A DNA stretch of 64,000 bases from Beijerinckiaceae bacterium (GCA_004564215.1 CP024846.1:2865501-2929500), one strand, 5' to 3'. Numbered from the stretch's first letter, positions 42,452 to 52,610 are shown. The notes: generated by a model from the letters alone, not told the origin. Program-made: numbers and translations.

Positions 42452-43624
42452 ATGACTTTGGCGGAAGCGACGGCGGGGGCGAGCGGGCGCCTGAAAACCC
42501 TGATCATTGGGGGAGGTATCGCCGGAATGGCGCTGGCCGCCTTGCTGAACCGGTGGGGTGAAAGGCCTGTCATTGTCGAGCGTAGCAAGCCGAGCCAGAG
42601 CGCCGGCTATAATTTGGCGATTTATCCCGTTGGCGGCCGGATCATGCACGGGCTCGGTCTGTTTCCGCAGTTCGTTCAGAGCAGTGTCGTCGCGCGGCGC
42701 TACCAATTGTGCAATGGGGTCGGCGAGCAGATCCAAGAATGGGACCTTGGCCCGTTGTTCGACATGTATGGCCCTATCGTCGGCCTCAGGCGCTCGGAGC
42801 TGATCGCGCTGCTGGCCAGCAAGATCGATCCCGGACAAGTGCTGTATGAAGCGACGGTGTCGTCGATTTCGCACCTCGACGGCGCGGCCTATGTCACCTT
42901 CAATGACGGATCCGTGGGACGTTTCGATCTTGTTGTCGGAGCCGACGGGATCCACTCGAGCGTGCGCGAACTGATCCTGCCGCCGGAAAAGATCCATGAG
43001 TTCGATACCCAGTGGGGCTGCCTTGTCTCGTGGGTACCCTCGGCGCTGCTCCCGGCGGAGACAATGCGGGAGTATTGGGGCGCAGGATTCTTGATCGGAA
43101 TGTATGGGGTCAAGGGCGAGATCGGAGTGGTGGTCGCCGGTCCCCGCGCAAAGATCGAACAGGATCGCGCCGGTTTTTTTGCATATATTCGCGAACATCT
43201 GAGCGACCGGACGGCGACGACGGTTCTTGATACTGTCGAACGGGACCCCGACCCGTTTTTCTGGAAGCTCATGGACGTGCGGGTCGATGAGTGGACGCAG
43301 GACCGGGTCGTGCTTTTAGGAGATGCCGGGGATGCGTTCTTGCCGACTGCGGGGGTCGGGGCGTCCATGGCCATGCTGTCCGCGGCAGCGCTCGCCGATG
43401 AACTGTCGCGGACGGACGCCGCGCATCTGCCCGCGGCGCTGCAACTTTTTCAGCGTCGGCAGCAGTCCAAAGTGGTCGCGGCGCAGGAGAATTCACGCCA
43501 GCTCGCCCGCCTGATGATGGTGCAGTCCCCCGCCATGGCCTGGGGGCGGGAGATGCTGATGCATTTTTACAGCCCCGAACGGGCGCTCCATGACATCGTC
43601 AAAGTGATGGATGGAATCGCGTGA
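42452..43624 (+). CDS. FAD-dependent monooxygenase (PHBH-like)
   Basis: 390 aa. The Rossmann motif GGGIAGMALAALLNRWG (residues about 20-36) binds FAD, the mid-part has LVVGADGIHSSVRELILP (the DG motif), and VVLLGDAGDAFLPTAGVGAS near residue 285 is the GD motif. It matches aromatic ring hydroxylases; the substrate is unknown. A GGGAGG stretch lies before the ATG at 42452. The frame is open upstream to a TTG at 42431, a weaker start. Confidence 0.9.
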   Translation: MTLAEATAGASGRLKTLIIGGGIAGMALAALLNRWGERPVIVERSKPSQSAGYNLAIYPVGGRIMHGLGLFPQFVQSSVVARRYQLCNGVGEQIQEWDLGPLFDMYGPIVGLRRSELIALLASKIDPGQVLYEATVSSISHLDGAAYVTFNDGSVGRFDLVVGADGIHSSVRELILPPEKIHEFDTQWGCLVSWVPSALLPAETMREYWGAGFLIGMYGVKGEIGVVVAGPRAKIEQDRAGFFAYIREHLSDRTATTVLDTVERDPDPFFWKLMDVRVDEWTQDRVVLLGDAGDAFLPTAGVGASMAMLSAAALADELSRTDAAHLPAALQLFQRRQQSKVVAAQENSRQLARLMMVQSPAMAWGREMLMHFYSPERALHDIVKVMDGIA

Positions 43625-43720
43625 GTGCGCCGTCTCGAATGGCGGCAGTGGGCGCCGACTTTGTTTTCAGTTAAGGATTGGCCTCGTATCATGGCGTTTC
43701 CAAAAGGCAGGGGTGATCTC

Positions 43721-44089
43721 ATGGAACTTCAGTTTTGCACGCTCACAAAATGGATGTTGGTGGGCGCGGCATGCGCTTGCCTCGGCGCGGCGATGGATGC
43801 GCGGGCGGAGGACGATCTCGACCTGACCTGCAGCGGAAATAGCTACAAAAAGGATGGGCCATTTCCGACGCCCGAAACTTTTTCCCTCAAGATCGCGGGA
43901 ACGAATTCTGTCACGATCGGGCCGGCGGGCTCGGACAAACAGGACGCGGCCAAGATCCTAGCAAACAACGAAATCCAGCTGAAGTTCAAGACAGGAAAAT
44001 TCGTGGGCGAATATTTTCGCTTTACCGGCGACTTGTTCCTCATTCATCCCGACAGCCGCCTGACAAGGCTGACATGCAAGCCCTCCTGA
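43721..44089 (+). CDS. Small secreted protein (hypothetical)
   Basis: 122 aa with a signal peptide (KWMLVGAACACLGAAMDARA) and a polar beta-rich mature part (TCSGNSYKKDGPFPTP and VGEYFRFTGDLFLIHPDSRL). No domain is recognised. AGGGG is placed about 8 bp before the ATG at 43721; the frame is open to 43625. It may be a periplasmic binding or structural protein. Confidence 0.6.
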   Translation: MELQFCTLTKWMLVGAACACLGAAMDARAEDDLDLTCSGNSYKKDGPFPTPETFSLKIAGTNSVTIGPAGSDKQDAAKILANNEIQLKFKTGKFVGEYFRFTGDLFLIHPDSRLTRLTCKPS

Positions 44090-44099
44090 ATCGAGACGC

Positions 44100-44654
44100 C
44101 TAAAAGGGCTTGGCAGCGCCGCTCGGCAAGGAAACGCCGAAGCCTTGATTGATAGCGGAAAACATCTGGTAAAAACCGGACAAAACCACCATCTCGACGA
44201 AGCCTTCGAGACCGAAGCGCGCAATGCTTTGGTCTTGAACAGATTGCGGAACATCTTTCCAGGACAAGGTGGCGGTCAACACCTTGGCGGCGAGATCGTA
44301 AGGTGCTGGGAAAGCCCCCTCTTGAAACCCATCTTTTTGGAGCGTGCCGATGACGGATTGCGGGACGCCGGCCGCTTCGGCATGCTTGACATGATCGATC
44401 CATTCGAACGCGGCGCCAGTGCTTCGGGCCACGCATAAGACGATGAACTGATAGATGTCGCGGGGCAAATGGCCTTGAAATTTTAAATAGAAGCCGAGCT
44501 CCTCCAGCCTCTTGCAAAGCTGCGGATGATTCATCAAAGCGGCATAGGGCCCGCCGAAATCGGCGCCCTCCGCTTTGCGCCGCTCCACCATGCTGTTGTA
44601 GAGGGCGAGATCCGATGGCGAAAGTCTTGACGGGTCGAACGGCAATTGGGCCAT
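44100..44654 (-). CDS. Carboxymuconolactone decarboxylase (AhpD-like) family protein
   Basis: 184 aa. The fold signatures are SDLALYNSMVERRKAEG, GGPYAALMNHPQLCKRLEEL and QFIVLCVARSTGAAFEWIDH. There is no CXXC pair, so it is not a peroxidase-type AhpD; it belongs to the gamma-CMD-like group of unclear function. It is co-directional with the ThDP enzyme gene and 12 bp downstream of it, which suggests an operon with that enzyme. Confidence 0.87.
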   Translation of the reverse strand: MAQLPFDPSRLSPSDLALYNSMVERRKAEGADFGGPYAALMNHPQLCKRLEELGFYLKFQGHLPRDIYQFIVLCVARSTGAAFEWIDHVKHAEAAGVPQSVIGTLQKDGFQEGAFPAPYDLAAKVLTATLSWKDVPQSVQDQSIARFGLEGFVEMVVLSGFYQMFSAINQGFGVSLPSGAAKPF

Positions 44655-44666
44655 GAATGCCTCCGT

Positions 44667-46391
44667 TTATTCATGATAGGAAAAGGCCGCGCTGGCCGCC
44701 ACCCAATCCTTCACCGGCGTTTTGAAGACCTTGTCAGTTTTCACATCGATGAGGCAGGGGCCGACGCCAGCCAGCGCCCGTTCGAAGGCGCCGGCGAGAT
44801 CGCCAGGGCGGCGCACGGTTTCTCCGCGGCAGCCCAAAGCTTTGGCAAAAGCCGCCCAGTCGTGGTCCGGCAGTCTGGTCAGCTCGTCAGGGACCGGACC
44901 TATTGTGTGGGCCCGCAGCCAGACATTGCCCAGTGCCGCGTTGTTCAGGACTACGAAAACGATCGGCAAGCCATAGCGGGCCGCGGTGGCGACCTCAATG
45001 CCGCTCATCCGCATGCATCCATCGCCGGTGATCACGGCGACCCGGCGATGCGGCTGCGCGCATTGAACGCCGGACGCGGCGGCAACCGCCCAGCCCATCG
45101 GTCCGAGGTTGGTCGCCGAGATATAGGTGCGGGGTTCGTAGGCGTCCCAATAATGGCCCGCAAACGCCCGATGGGCGCCGGAGTCCACGAGCAGGATCCC
45201 ATCGCGGGGAAACATCTTTCGTAGATCGCCGATGACGCGGGCCGGATGAATGGGAACAGCATCGCTGGCGCAGTTTTCAATATCTTGAAAGCGCTCCTGT
45301 GAACGAATGCCGGACAGCCATGCCGCCCGTTCCGTCGCGGTTGCCTGCAGGGGAGCCCGGAGATCGTCGCTGCGCGCGAGCAGATAGTTCAAATAGGCGC
45401 CGCAATCGCCAACCACGCCGCCACCTTGCGTATGCATGCCAATGCTCTCCGGCATCAGATTGACGCAGATCACCCGGTCCGGATTGAGTTCCAGCGACCA
45501 ATGCATGGTGTCCCGCTCATTCAACCCGGTTCCCAGAACCAGCATCAGGTCGGGCGGTTCATCGAGGATGGCAAGGCGCGCATGATGGGTGCCGGCATAA
45601 CCAAATACCCCCAGGGAGAGGGGATGATCTTCCGGGAAGACGCCCTTAGCCCTCAAGGTCGTCGCCACTGGGATTTGCCAGAGTTCCGCGAATTGCCGAA
45701 GCGGTTGCGATGCGTTCGCATGCTCAACTCCCGCTCCGGCGAGGATCACAATCTTGGCCGGCGGTTTGTCGCCGCTCGAAGCAAGGAAATGTCGGAAGGA
45801 GGTCTCGGCGGCGCCAAGCGACAATACCGAGGGGTCGGACAGAACCGAATCGATTTTGCAATAATCGACCGGCAACTCGTCTTCCTGGCAGTCGTTGGGC
45901 AAGGAGAGATGCACAGGACCCGTCGGACGGGTCCGAAGCTGCAACATGGCGTGCTTGAAAAGATGCGGCAGATTTTTCGGATTGTCGATCGAAGAGGAGT
46001 AACGCACGATCGGCTTCATGAGCGTCACATCGTCTAGCGTTTGCGGGCTGGCATCCTGGAACATGCCGAGCCCCTCGACGAGCGTGCTGACTTCGCCGCT
46101 CATCAGAAGAACCGGCGAGCCGTCGGTCTGCGCCGTGGCGATCGCTGTCACGGTGTTGGAGAGGCCTGGCCCCCCAATGCAAAGAGCAGCGCCGAATTTT
46201 CCGCTCGCCCGCGCATAGCCATCGGCCATGTAGGCGGCTCCGCCTTCCTGCGCGGCGACGATTGGCGTCACCGCCTTCTGTCTGCCCAGTGCGGGAAGAA
46301 ACGGGTCGACTAAGCCGCCGGGAACCATGAACAAATGATCGATTCCCTCCGAGGCCAGGGCGTTCAGGATAAAATCCGTTCCGAGCCGCAT
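44667..46391 (-). CDS. Thiamine-diphosphate enzyme (acetolactate synthase-like)
   Basis: 574 aa. The three-domain layout of ThDP decarboxylases is seen: an N-terminal Pyr domain (IDHLFMVPGGLVDPFL, then VAAQEGGAAYMADGYARASG with the catalytic Glu), a middle domain, and a C-terminal PP domain (VAVITGDGCMRMSGIEVATA, then VFVVLNNAALGN, the GDG...NN metal site). The exact substrate (2-oxoacid) is unknown; family members include acetolactate synthase, benzoylformate decarboxylase and sulphopyruvate decarboxylase. It lies next to the CMD gene. Confidence 0.88.
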   Translation of the reverse strand: MRLGTDFILNALASEGIDHLFMVPGGLVDPFLPALGRQKAVTPIVAAQEGGAAYMADGYARASGKFGAALCIGGPGLSNTVTAIATAQTDGSPVLLMSGEVSTLVEGLGMFQDASPQTLDDVTLMKPIVRYSSSIDNPKNLPHLFKHAMLQLRTRPTGPVHLSLPNDCQEDELPVDYCKIDSVLSDPSVLSLGAAETSFRHFLASSGDKPPAKIVILAGAGVEHANASQPLRQFAELWQIPVATTLRAKGVFPEDHPLSLGVFGYAGTHHARLAILDEPPDLMLVLGTGLNERDTMHWSLELNPDRVICVNLMPESIGMHTQGGGVVGDCGAYLNYLLARSDDLRAPLQATATERAAWLSGIRSQERFQDIENCASDAVPIHPARVIGDLRKMFPRDGILLVDSGAHRAFAGHYWDAYEPRTYISATNLGPMGWAVAAASGVQCAQPHRRVAVITGDGCMRMSGIEVATAARYGLPIVFVVLNNAALGNVWLRAHTIGPVPDELTRLPDHDWAAFAKALGCRGETVRRPGDLAGAFERALAGVGPCLIDVKTDKVFKTPVKDWVAASAAFSYHE

Positions 46392-46494
46392 CGCATACTC
46401 CTGCCGATTGTTGCGCGAGATGTCGCGTAGGGGGATGGGTTGGGTGAGAAGGGCATTCTAACGGGCGCGACTGGCGCGGAGGAATTGCATTTGC

Positions 46495-49400
46495 CTATAC
46501 CGTCGGGTCGACGATCATCTCCCCCGTCACGTCGTTATAGGCCGTAGGCAATAAGGGTTGCCCCACGTTTTGGCCCCAGCGTCTCCGCTGGCCGAGGAGG
46601 TCGCAGACCAGAATGCCGGTATAAAGTCCCGGACCGCTGGAATAGATGCGCCAGCCTCCGTCGAGGCCGATTGTTCCGGCTTTGATTTGCCCATAGTTGG
46701 CGCTGGCCGCGTAGCGATCCGTGAACGCGGCGTCGCTGCTGCTGAAATAGGCATTGCGTTGGCGAAGCGTGGCTTGGGATAGCCGGTCCGTCACGGCCAA
46801 GGGGCTCGCGAGTTGGAGCGCTTCCCAAAGCGCCTCGGCTTCGCCAAGAACAGCCATGGCTTCCGCGTAACGCAGATGCGCGTGAACATACATGAGACCG
46901 ATCTCGCGGCCAAAGAACGCGGACGATTCCGCGCGCTGAAAGACGGTCTGTGGACCGCCGTGGTAGGCGACGGGCCGATCGATCAGCCGGGCGCCGTCCG
47001 GGAACAGCAGATGATCGCGGATGAGCCGAAGATGGTGCTCCGTCTGCTCCGGCGTGAACAGACCCCCTAGAATGCTCCGGGTCATCGGCAACAGAGAATA
47101 TTTAAGACCCGTACGCGTGTCGCTCGGATGCAGCAGCAGCTTCGGCATTCCACCGCCCGGTTCGAAGAGGCCGTAGCCGGCAACCGTATCGTCGCGCACG
47201 AGAAAATGATTGAAATCGAGACGCATGTCGCTGGCAAGTTCGATCAACGCCTTCGCTTCCCCCGCTCGACCCGCCCGGCGCAGCACTTCGGCATAGCGGT
47301 TCAGCTGTTGGAACAGCAACGCAACCGTCCAGCTGCTGACCATCCAATCTTGCATCTTGGGATCGACGGGTTGAAGCGAATCGTTCCAGTCGCCGTGACC
47401 ATATCGAATGAGATGCGTGCCGGGAATGAAGCGTGCGCGCACGGTAGCCAGCAATTTTTCGACATGGACGGCTACGCTCTCCTTTTGCTCCGTCTGCTCG
47501 AATGTATCTTCGCGCCGCCACGCGATTTTTTCCTCGAGAAAGCTTAGGTCATTGGTGGCTTCGATGTAATCGTTGAGAGCCTTGAGCGGCCAGACGATGA
47601 CGTCGCCGTGGCTGACCTTGTCCTGGATGATCGAATAGGGTTCGAGCATGAACCATTGCGGCCAATCGCCCTGCGATTCATATTGTTGCGCGAAGACAAT
47701 GCGCAGGATCTGCTTGACCGGCTCGTCGTGGTGCAAGGCCAGAAAGAATTCCACCGGTCCCTGGCAGACGTCGCGGGTTCCCCAGGCGGCGCCGGTATAT
47801 TGCTCAAGTCCATGCGGCACCGTCAGATGGATCATCGCATTATGCACGAGCCACGGGAAAATCGTGTTGAGGGCAGCACCCTCGTCCCCGCCGCCTGTGA
47901 TGCGAAGATGACGGGTGACCCGCCCCCAGTAACGACGGGCCGGGGCCAGCAGAGCCTCATCTTCGACGCCTTGCTCAAATTTCTCGGCGAGCCGTAACGC
48001 GGCGGCTGCGTCGGTCATCGATCCGGCGACCGCAAAACAGAGTTCTTGCGTCGGCCGCGTGCGAAGCGCGAAATAAGCGCCGCCGCGGGATTTCCCGTCG
48101 ATGTAGAGAAGCTCGTCCCCGCCGAGCGCTTCGACGGCGCCGGGCGTGCTGGTGACAAGATGATAAACGGCATTGGGATAGTTCTGGCCCCAAAACCAGT
48201 TGGGGTCAGGCCGGAAGGAGAAGCGTTTCAAACCAGGCTCAACCTCGATCAAGCTGTCGCTTTCAAGCTCCCGCTCGCCCAGGACCACATGCCCAAAGAC
48301 CAAAAACCTGCAGGGATCGCCCTCGACCGAGACGCGCCATTGCATCGCCGGGTCGTCGCCCGAAGCAATCGCGCGGACGATGATCGTCCGCTCGCCAAAA
48401 AAATAGATCCAGCGGCAGTCGGAAAGACCGATCTCGAAGACCGATGGCACTTCCAGCAACCGCCAACCTTCGCCAAGGTCGATCAGCAGCCGCAAACCGC
48501 TGGCGTGGGTAATGTTGTAGGGATCGCGCGAGAGGGAGAAGAGCTTGTGAAACGATGTATTGCCGATCGTCAGCTGGGCGCCGAAGACACCATGCATCCA
48601 GCAGGTGGCGCAAAGCGCTGCCTCATCGGGCAGAATCGCTTGGCCGGACCGCAGCAGCGCGCCATGTCGGCGCTTGACGAGCAGCTCCTTGTCCCGGAGG
48701 ACGACGTGGCGATTGTGCGGCGGATCGGAAAGGAAGAACGAAAGAAGCTCTCCGTTCAACCGTTCGTCATGCAGCCGGTTCGGATAGCGATGCGCAAGGT
48801 CTGCCGCACTGATTGGATCAGCGGCCGCAGGCGGCGCTTCCTGGATCAGACTTCGGACCGGGTCGGAGCTTTTGGCCTTCGAGGAAGTGTCTTGCTGCCA
48901 TGTGACCCCATCGATCCGTGCGAGATCGGCCTCGCTTGATGCTTCGACGTGGTTGAAATCGTAAAGTGCAAAGAACCGCCATGCGGTGCTCGATCCGGGG
49001 GCGAGCGCAATTTTCGCAGATTGGATTGTAGGGCAGGCGGTTTCATATTGGAGGCGCTCGCTCGGCAAGTCCGCGCCGGCGGAAAAACTGATTTCGTTGC
49101 TGGCCCGAAAGGGCGGACCGAAGCTCTGGATCGCATCGGTGGCATAGCCGCTCGCCCCCTCAAGGCAACCGTGCAGCACCCAGGGATGGCATCCGCCTTG
49201 CGCAAGGTTCTGCCGGCTCATGACGACAGGGCCGCAATGCGGGTGGCGGGCGATATAATGGTCGATATATTGCGAGGCGTAGGCTTCGTTGTTCATGACG
49301 AAACCTCGGTCGCCGAGGCCAAGGTCCTGGATGAGAATGGCATCCAAGGAGCGGGCTGCGGCGCCGTTGTTGGTGACGTCCAGCCGCCAGAGCCAAGCGG

Positions 49401-49758
49401 TCTCGTTCGGATGCAGCGACAGCGTTGCGCGATGGCGAAGGCCGGCGGTCTCGCCTTCCCAGACGAAGCAGTCGCTCGCGGCTAAGGAAAGACCTCTGGC
49501 GTTCGGCCCGACGATCTCTATGCAAAGCGGCGGCTCGCCGCCGCTGCGCAAATAGAGTCGACCGATTCCCCCATCGATCGGAGAGCCGAGCACTTGATTG
49601 ATCATCGTCGCCCCACCGCCGGGACGCCGATGTTCGATTGAGAAGAGGCAGCCGTTCGGCAGAACGCCGATCCTCATGCCGGCTTGGTTCTCGATCCAAT
49701 GCAGGCCGAGATCCTTTTCGCGCGGCGTCTTCCAACTTCGCTGGCCCGAAGGCATCAT
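46495..49758 (-). CDS. Very large GH94-like glycoside phosphorylase/hydrolase family protein
   Basis: 1,087 aa. The C-terminal half follows the (alpha/alpha)6 GH94 fold: YTGAAWGTRDVCQGPVEFF (about residue 655) and RYGHGDWNDSLQPVDPKM with the general-acid Asp near residue 789. N-terminal beta-sandwich segments fill the first 400 residues. GH94 members reversibly split sugar-sugar bonds with phosphate, or act within cyclic glucan synthases. The protein is longer than cellobiose phosphorylase (about 800 aa). It has no membrane helix and no signal peptide. The start codons ATG-ATG at 49758 have GGAAAG upstream. Confidence 0.85.
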   Translation of the reverse strand: MMPSGQRSWKTPREKDLGLHWIENQAGMRIGVLPNGCLFSIEHRRPGGGATMINQVLGSPIDGGIGRLYLRSGGEPPLCIEIVGPNARGLSLAASDCFVWEGETAGLRHRATLSLHPNETAWLWRLDVTNNGAAARSLDAILIQDLGLGDRGFVMNNEAYASQYIDHYIARHPHCGPVVMSRQNLAQGGCHPWVLHGCLEGASGYATDAIQSFGPPFRASNEISFSAGADLPSERLQYETACPTIQSAKIALAPGSSTAWRFFALYDFNHVEASSEADLARIDGVTWQQDTSSKAKSSDPVRSLIQEAPPAAADPISAADLAHRYPNRLHDERLNGELLSFFLSDPPHNRHVVLRDKELLVKRRHGALLRSGQAILPDEAALCATCWMHGVFGAQLTIGNTSFHKLFSLSRDPYNITHASGLRLLIDLGEGWRLLEVPSVFEIGLSDCRWIYFFGERTIIVRAIASGDDPAMQWRVSVEGDPCRFLVFGHVVLGERELESDSLIEVEPGLKRFSFRPDPNWFWGQNYPNAVYHLVTSTPGAVEALGGDELLYIDGKSRGGAYFALRTRPTQELCFAVAGSMTDAAAALRLAEKFEQGVEDEALLAPARRYWGRVTRHLRITGGGDEGAALNTIFPWLVHNAMIHLTVPHGLEQYTGAAWGTRDVCQGPVEFFLALHHDEPVKQILRIVFAQQYESQGDWPQWFMLEPYSIIQDKVSHGDVIVWPLKALNDYIEATNDLSFLEEKIAWRREDTFEQTEQKESVAVHVEKLLATVRARFIPGTHLIRYGHGDWNDSLQPVDPKMQDWMVSSWTVALLFQQLNRYAEVLRRAGRAGEAKALIELASDMRLDFNHFLVRDDTVAGYGLFEPGGGMPKLLLHPSDTRTGLKYSLLPMTRSILGGLFTPEQTEHHLRLIRDHLLFPDGARLIDRPVAYHGGPQTVFQRAESSAFFGREIGLMYVHAHLRYAEAMAVLGEAEALWEALQLASPLAVTDRLSQATLRQRNAYFSSSDAAFTDRYAASANYGQIKAGTIGLDGGWRIYSSGPGLYTGILVCDLLGQRRRWGQNVGQPLLPTAYNDVTGEMIVDPTV

Positions 49759-49798
49759 TCTGCTTTCCGGTTCGGCGGCCCACCGCGCCGAATCGTTC

Positions 49799-50863
49799 CT
49801 ACTCCATTGGCCGCGGCAGATCGAGCGCCGATGTTCCCGGCAGGCTCAAAATAAAGTTTTCTCCCATGAGCAGCGCCGGCGTCCAGCAGCCGGGCGGCGG
49901 GTCGTTCGACATCAAATATTCAACAATGGCCAGAGAGCTCTGGACCGTGAAGGAATAGCCGTTCAGAGTGACGATTCGCATCTCGCGGCTCTGTCCGCTG
50001 GCATCGCGGGCCTCACCCCACACCCAGGTTCGGCTTGCCTCGCGCGTTGCCGCCGCCGGTCCCTTCACGTTTTTCTCGATCATCCCAACGAGCCAATTTT
50101 GAACCCATGGCGACCGGAGGATGAATCCAAGGCCGTTGATCAGCCTTGCCACGTTGAGCGATGCCGAAGAGACGGGCGTGTAGACAGTGATGTTCGGAAT
50201 TCCGGTGGTGTAATAGGCCGAGGCCACATCGCCCCAGGGGATCGGTATCGCCAGCTTTCTGCCGCGTCCAAAATCAATGTGCCGCGAACCCTGGCCGATC
50301 GGAAGTTCGACGATCCGGCCGGCGCGGCGAATTTTTCCGCTCTTGCCGAGACCTTCGACGGTTGTCTTGGCGGTGCCGGGGGACATGTGCCGATCGGCAA
50401 TCTCGAAACCAAGCGCCAAATCGGTCGCTTCGGGCAGTTGCTTCTTGAGCATCAGGGCAATGCAATCGGTCGGGACCACGTCGAAACCCGCGCCGGGGCA
50501 CAGAACAACGCCCGCCGATTTTGCCTCCGCATCGAGGCGATGGGCCGCTTCGAGAACTTCGATTTCGCCGGTGATGTCGAGGTAGTGGGTCTTGGTCGCA
50601 AGGCAGGCTCGGATCAGCGGGTCCGCGGTCTTTGAAAAAGGTCCCGCGCAATTCAACAAGACACCAACATTTTGCAAGGCGGCCGCGATTTCGGGCGGGG
50701 ACTGGAGGGCAAACGCTTTCGAGGGCAGGTGAAGTTCACCGGCCAAACCGGCGATCTTGGAGGCATTTCGTCCGGCCAGGATCGGAGCCTTGCCGCGCGT
50801 TTTGGCCTCGCGCGCGATCAACTCTCCAGTGTAGCCGTTCGCGCCGTAGATCATCCAATCCAT
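49799..50863 (-). CDS. Saccharopine-dehydrogenase-like / trans-acting enoyl-reductase-like protein
   Basis: 354 aa. It starts with MIYGANGYTGELIAREAKTR, an NAD(P)-binding Rossmann fold. Further marks are VLLNCAGPFSKTADPLIRAC and THYLDITGEIEVLEAAH, as in saccharopine dehydrogenase-like reductases and the mycobacterial trans-enoyl reductases. The substrate is unknown. It lies co-directional with the GH94-like gene (40 bp upstream of its start) but is unlikely to act with it. Confidence 0.85.
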   Translation of the reverse strand: MDWMIYGANGYTGELIAREAKTRGKAPILAGRNASKIAGLAGELHLPSKAFALQSPPEIAAALQNVGVLLNCAGPFSKTADPLIRACLATKTHYLDITGEIEVLEAAHRLDAEAKSAGVVLCPGAGFDVVPTDCIALMLKKQLPEATDLALGFEIADRHMSPGTAKTTVEGLGKSGKIRRAGRIVELPIGQGSRHIDFGRGRKLAIPIPWGDVASAYYTTGIPNITVYTPVSSASLNVARLINGLGFILRSPWVQNWLVGMIEKNVKGPAAATREASRTWVWGEARDASGQSREMRIVTLNGYSFTVQSSLAIVEYLMSNDPPPGCWTPALLMGENFILSLPGTSALDLPRPME

Positions 50864-50999
50864 GATTGTCGCCTCTTCCAGACAGGATCACGTCGCACCG
50901 CAGCGTCATGGACAATCGGTTGGCCCGCGCCCAAATTCCAAGTCTAGTATCTTGGCGCGATCCGGCAATTGTTCTGTCTCAAAGCCTGAGGAAGTCTTC

Positions 51000-52382
51000 A
51001 TGCATACGATCATCGAGCCGTTCCGGATCAAAATGACCGAAGCATTGCCGATCACCTCGCGCGAGCAGCGGGCGGCTTGGCTGGCGAATGCGCATAACAA
51101 TGTCTTCTTGCTCGACGCGGAAACGATCACGATCGACCTTTTGACCGACAGCGGCACCGGCGCGATGTCGGCCCGGCAATGGGCGGCCATGATGCTCGGA
51201 GACGAAAGCTATGCGGGAAGCGCTTCCTGGCATCGGTTCGAAAATACGGTGCGCGAGATCGCCGGCTTCAAGCATATTTTTCCAACCCACCAGGGCAGGG
51301 CGGCCGAGCGCATTCTCGCGGTTACGCGTTTGAAGCCTGGCGATATGGTCCCAAACAACAGCCATTTCGACACCACCCGCGCCAACATTGAATATGTCGG
51401 CGCCACGGCCGTCGATCTGCTGACGCAGGAGGGCCAGAATATTTATTCGGAGCAGCGGTTCAAGGGCAACATGGATATCGGCCGGCTCGAATCTGTCCTC
51501 CAGTCGGAGGCCGGAAAGAACATCCCCTTTTGCATGATCACGGTGACCAACAATACCGGCGGTGGCCAGCCCGTGTCGCTGGAAAATGTCAAAGCCGTCA
51601 AAGAGACCTTAACAAAATATCGAATCCCGCTGGTGATCGATGCCTGCCGGTTTGCCGAGAATGCCTATTTCATCAATCAATATGAAAAAGGCTACGCGGA
51701 CCGGAGCCTCATTGAAATTGCACAGGAGATGTTTTCGTTCGCCGATGCCGCCACAATGAGCGCCAAGAAGGATGGCCTGTCCAATATCGGCGGCTTTTTC
51801 GGATGCAACAACGAGGAATGGGCCGATGATTTCCGCAACATGCTCATTCTCACCGAGGGCTTCCCGACTTATGGCGGGCTTGCCGGGCGCGATCTCGAGG
51901 CCATTGCCGTGGGACTCAAGGAGGCCTTAGAACTCGAATATCAGCACTACCGGCATGCGACGGTGGAATACATGGCGAGCCGCCTGATCGCGCGCGACAT
52001 TCCAATCGTGCGGCCGGCGGGGGGTCACGCGGTCTTCATCGATGCGGCGGCTTTTTGCCCGAATTTGGAGCCCCGCGATTATCCGGGCATTGGGCTCGTC
52101 AACGCGCTTTATCTCGAAGGCGGCATTCGCGGCGTGGAGCTGGGTAGCGTGATGTTCGGCCGCGCCCGGCCCGGCCTGGAGGAAATCGCCGCTCCGCGGG
52201 AATTGGTTCGACTCGCCTTTCCGCGCCGCGTCTACACGCAGAGCCACTTCGATTACGTCATCGAAGTGCTGGCACTCGTTTGGCAGAAGCGCGAGGCAAT
52301 TTCGGCCTACAGGATTACGAAGCAGGCTCCCTTTCTGCGCCATTTTACGGCACATTTCGCACCCGCGTCGACGGCAAGCTAG
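51000..52382 (+). CDS. Tryptophanase / tyrosine phenol-lyase family enzyme
   Basis: 460 aa PLP-dependent beta-eliminating lyase. FPTHQGRAAERILA, the PLP Lys in TMSAKKDGLSNIGGF (second Lys, residue 257), and GFPTYGGLAGRDLEAIAVGL follow the family closely. The C-terminal part has GGIRGVELGSVMFGRARPG: tyrosine phenol-lyase has an Arg (SMERG) here, tryptophanase a hydrophobic residue (VEIGS), so tryptophanase is favoured. The product would be indole, pyruvate and ammonia. GAGGAAG sits before the ATG. No tna operon partner (permease, leader peptide) is seen. Confidence 0.9.
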   Translation: MHTIIEPFRIKMTEALPITSREQRAAWLANAHNNVFLLDAETITIDLLTDSGTGAMSARQWAAMMLGDESYAGSASWHRFENTVREIAGFKHIFPTHQGRAAERILAVTRLKPGDMVPNNSHFDTTRANIEYVGATAVDLLTQEGQNIYSEQRFKGNMDIGRLESVLQSEAGKNIPFCMITVTNNTGGGQPVSLENVKAVKETLTKYRIPLVIDACRFAENAYFINQYEKGYADRSLIEIAQEMFSFADAATMSAKKDGLSNIGGFFGCNNEEWADDFRNMLILTEGFPTYGGLAGRDLEAIAVGLKEALELEYQHYRHATVEYMASRLIARDIPIVRPAGGHAVFIDAAAFCPNLEPRDYPGIGLVNALYLEGGIRGVELGSVMFGRARPGLEEIAAPRELVRLAFPRRVYTQSHFDYVIEVLALVWQKREAISAYRITKQAPFLRHFTAHFAPASTAS

Positions 52383-52610
52383 CGGCTCCCAAATTTGTGC
52401 GACGCAAGATCAAGCGAACAACATTGCCTTAAGCCGCGCTGTTTTAAAAATTTCGGTGAAAGTGAAGCTTGAGTGGACGTTTGTAAGGAGAGCGCTATCT
52501 AGAAAATAGGGTATAACGAAAGGCTCGCAGTCCTCGCGTAATCTACCGCAGGGTGCTCGGTGTTTCGCGTGGCGCAGACCGCTTCAAACCCGGTTCAGGA
52601 GGAACAGCCC

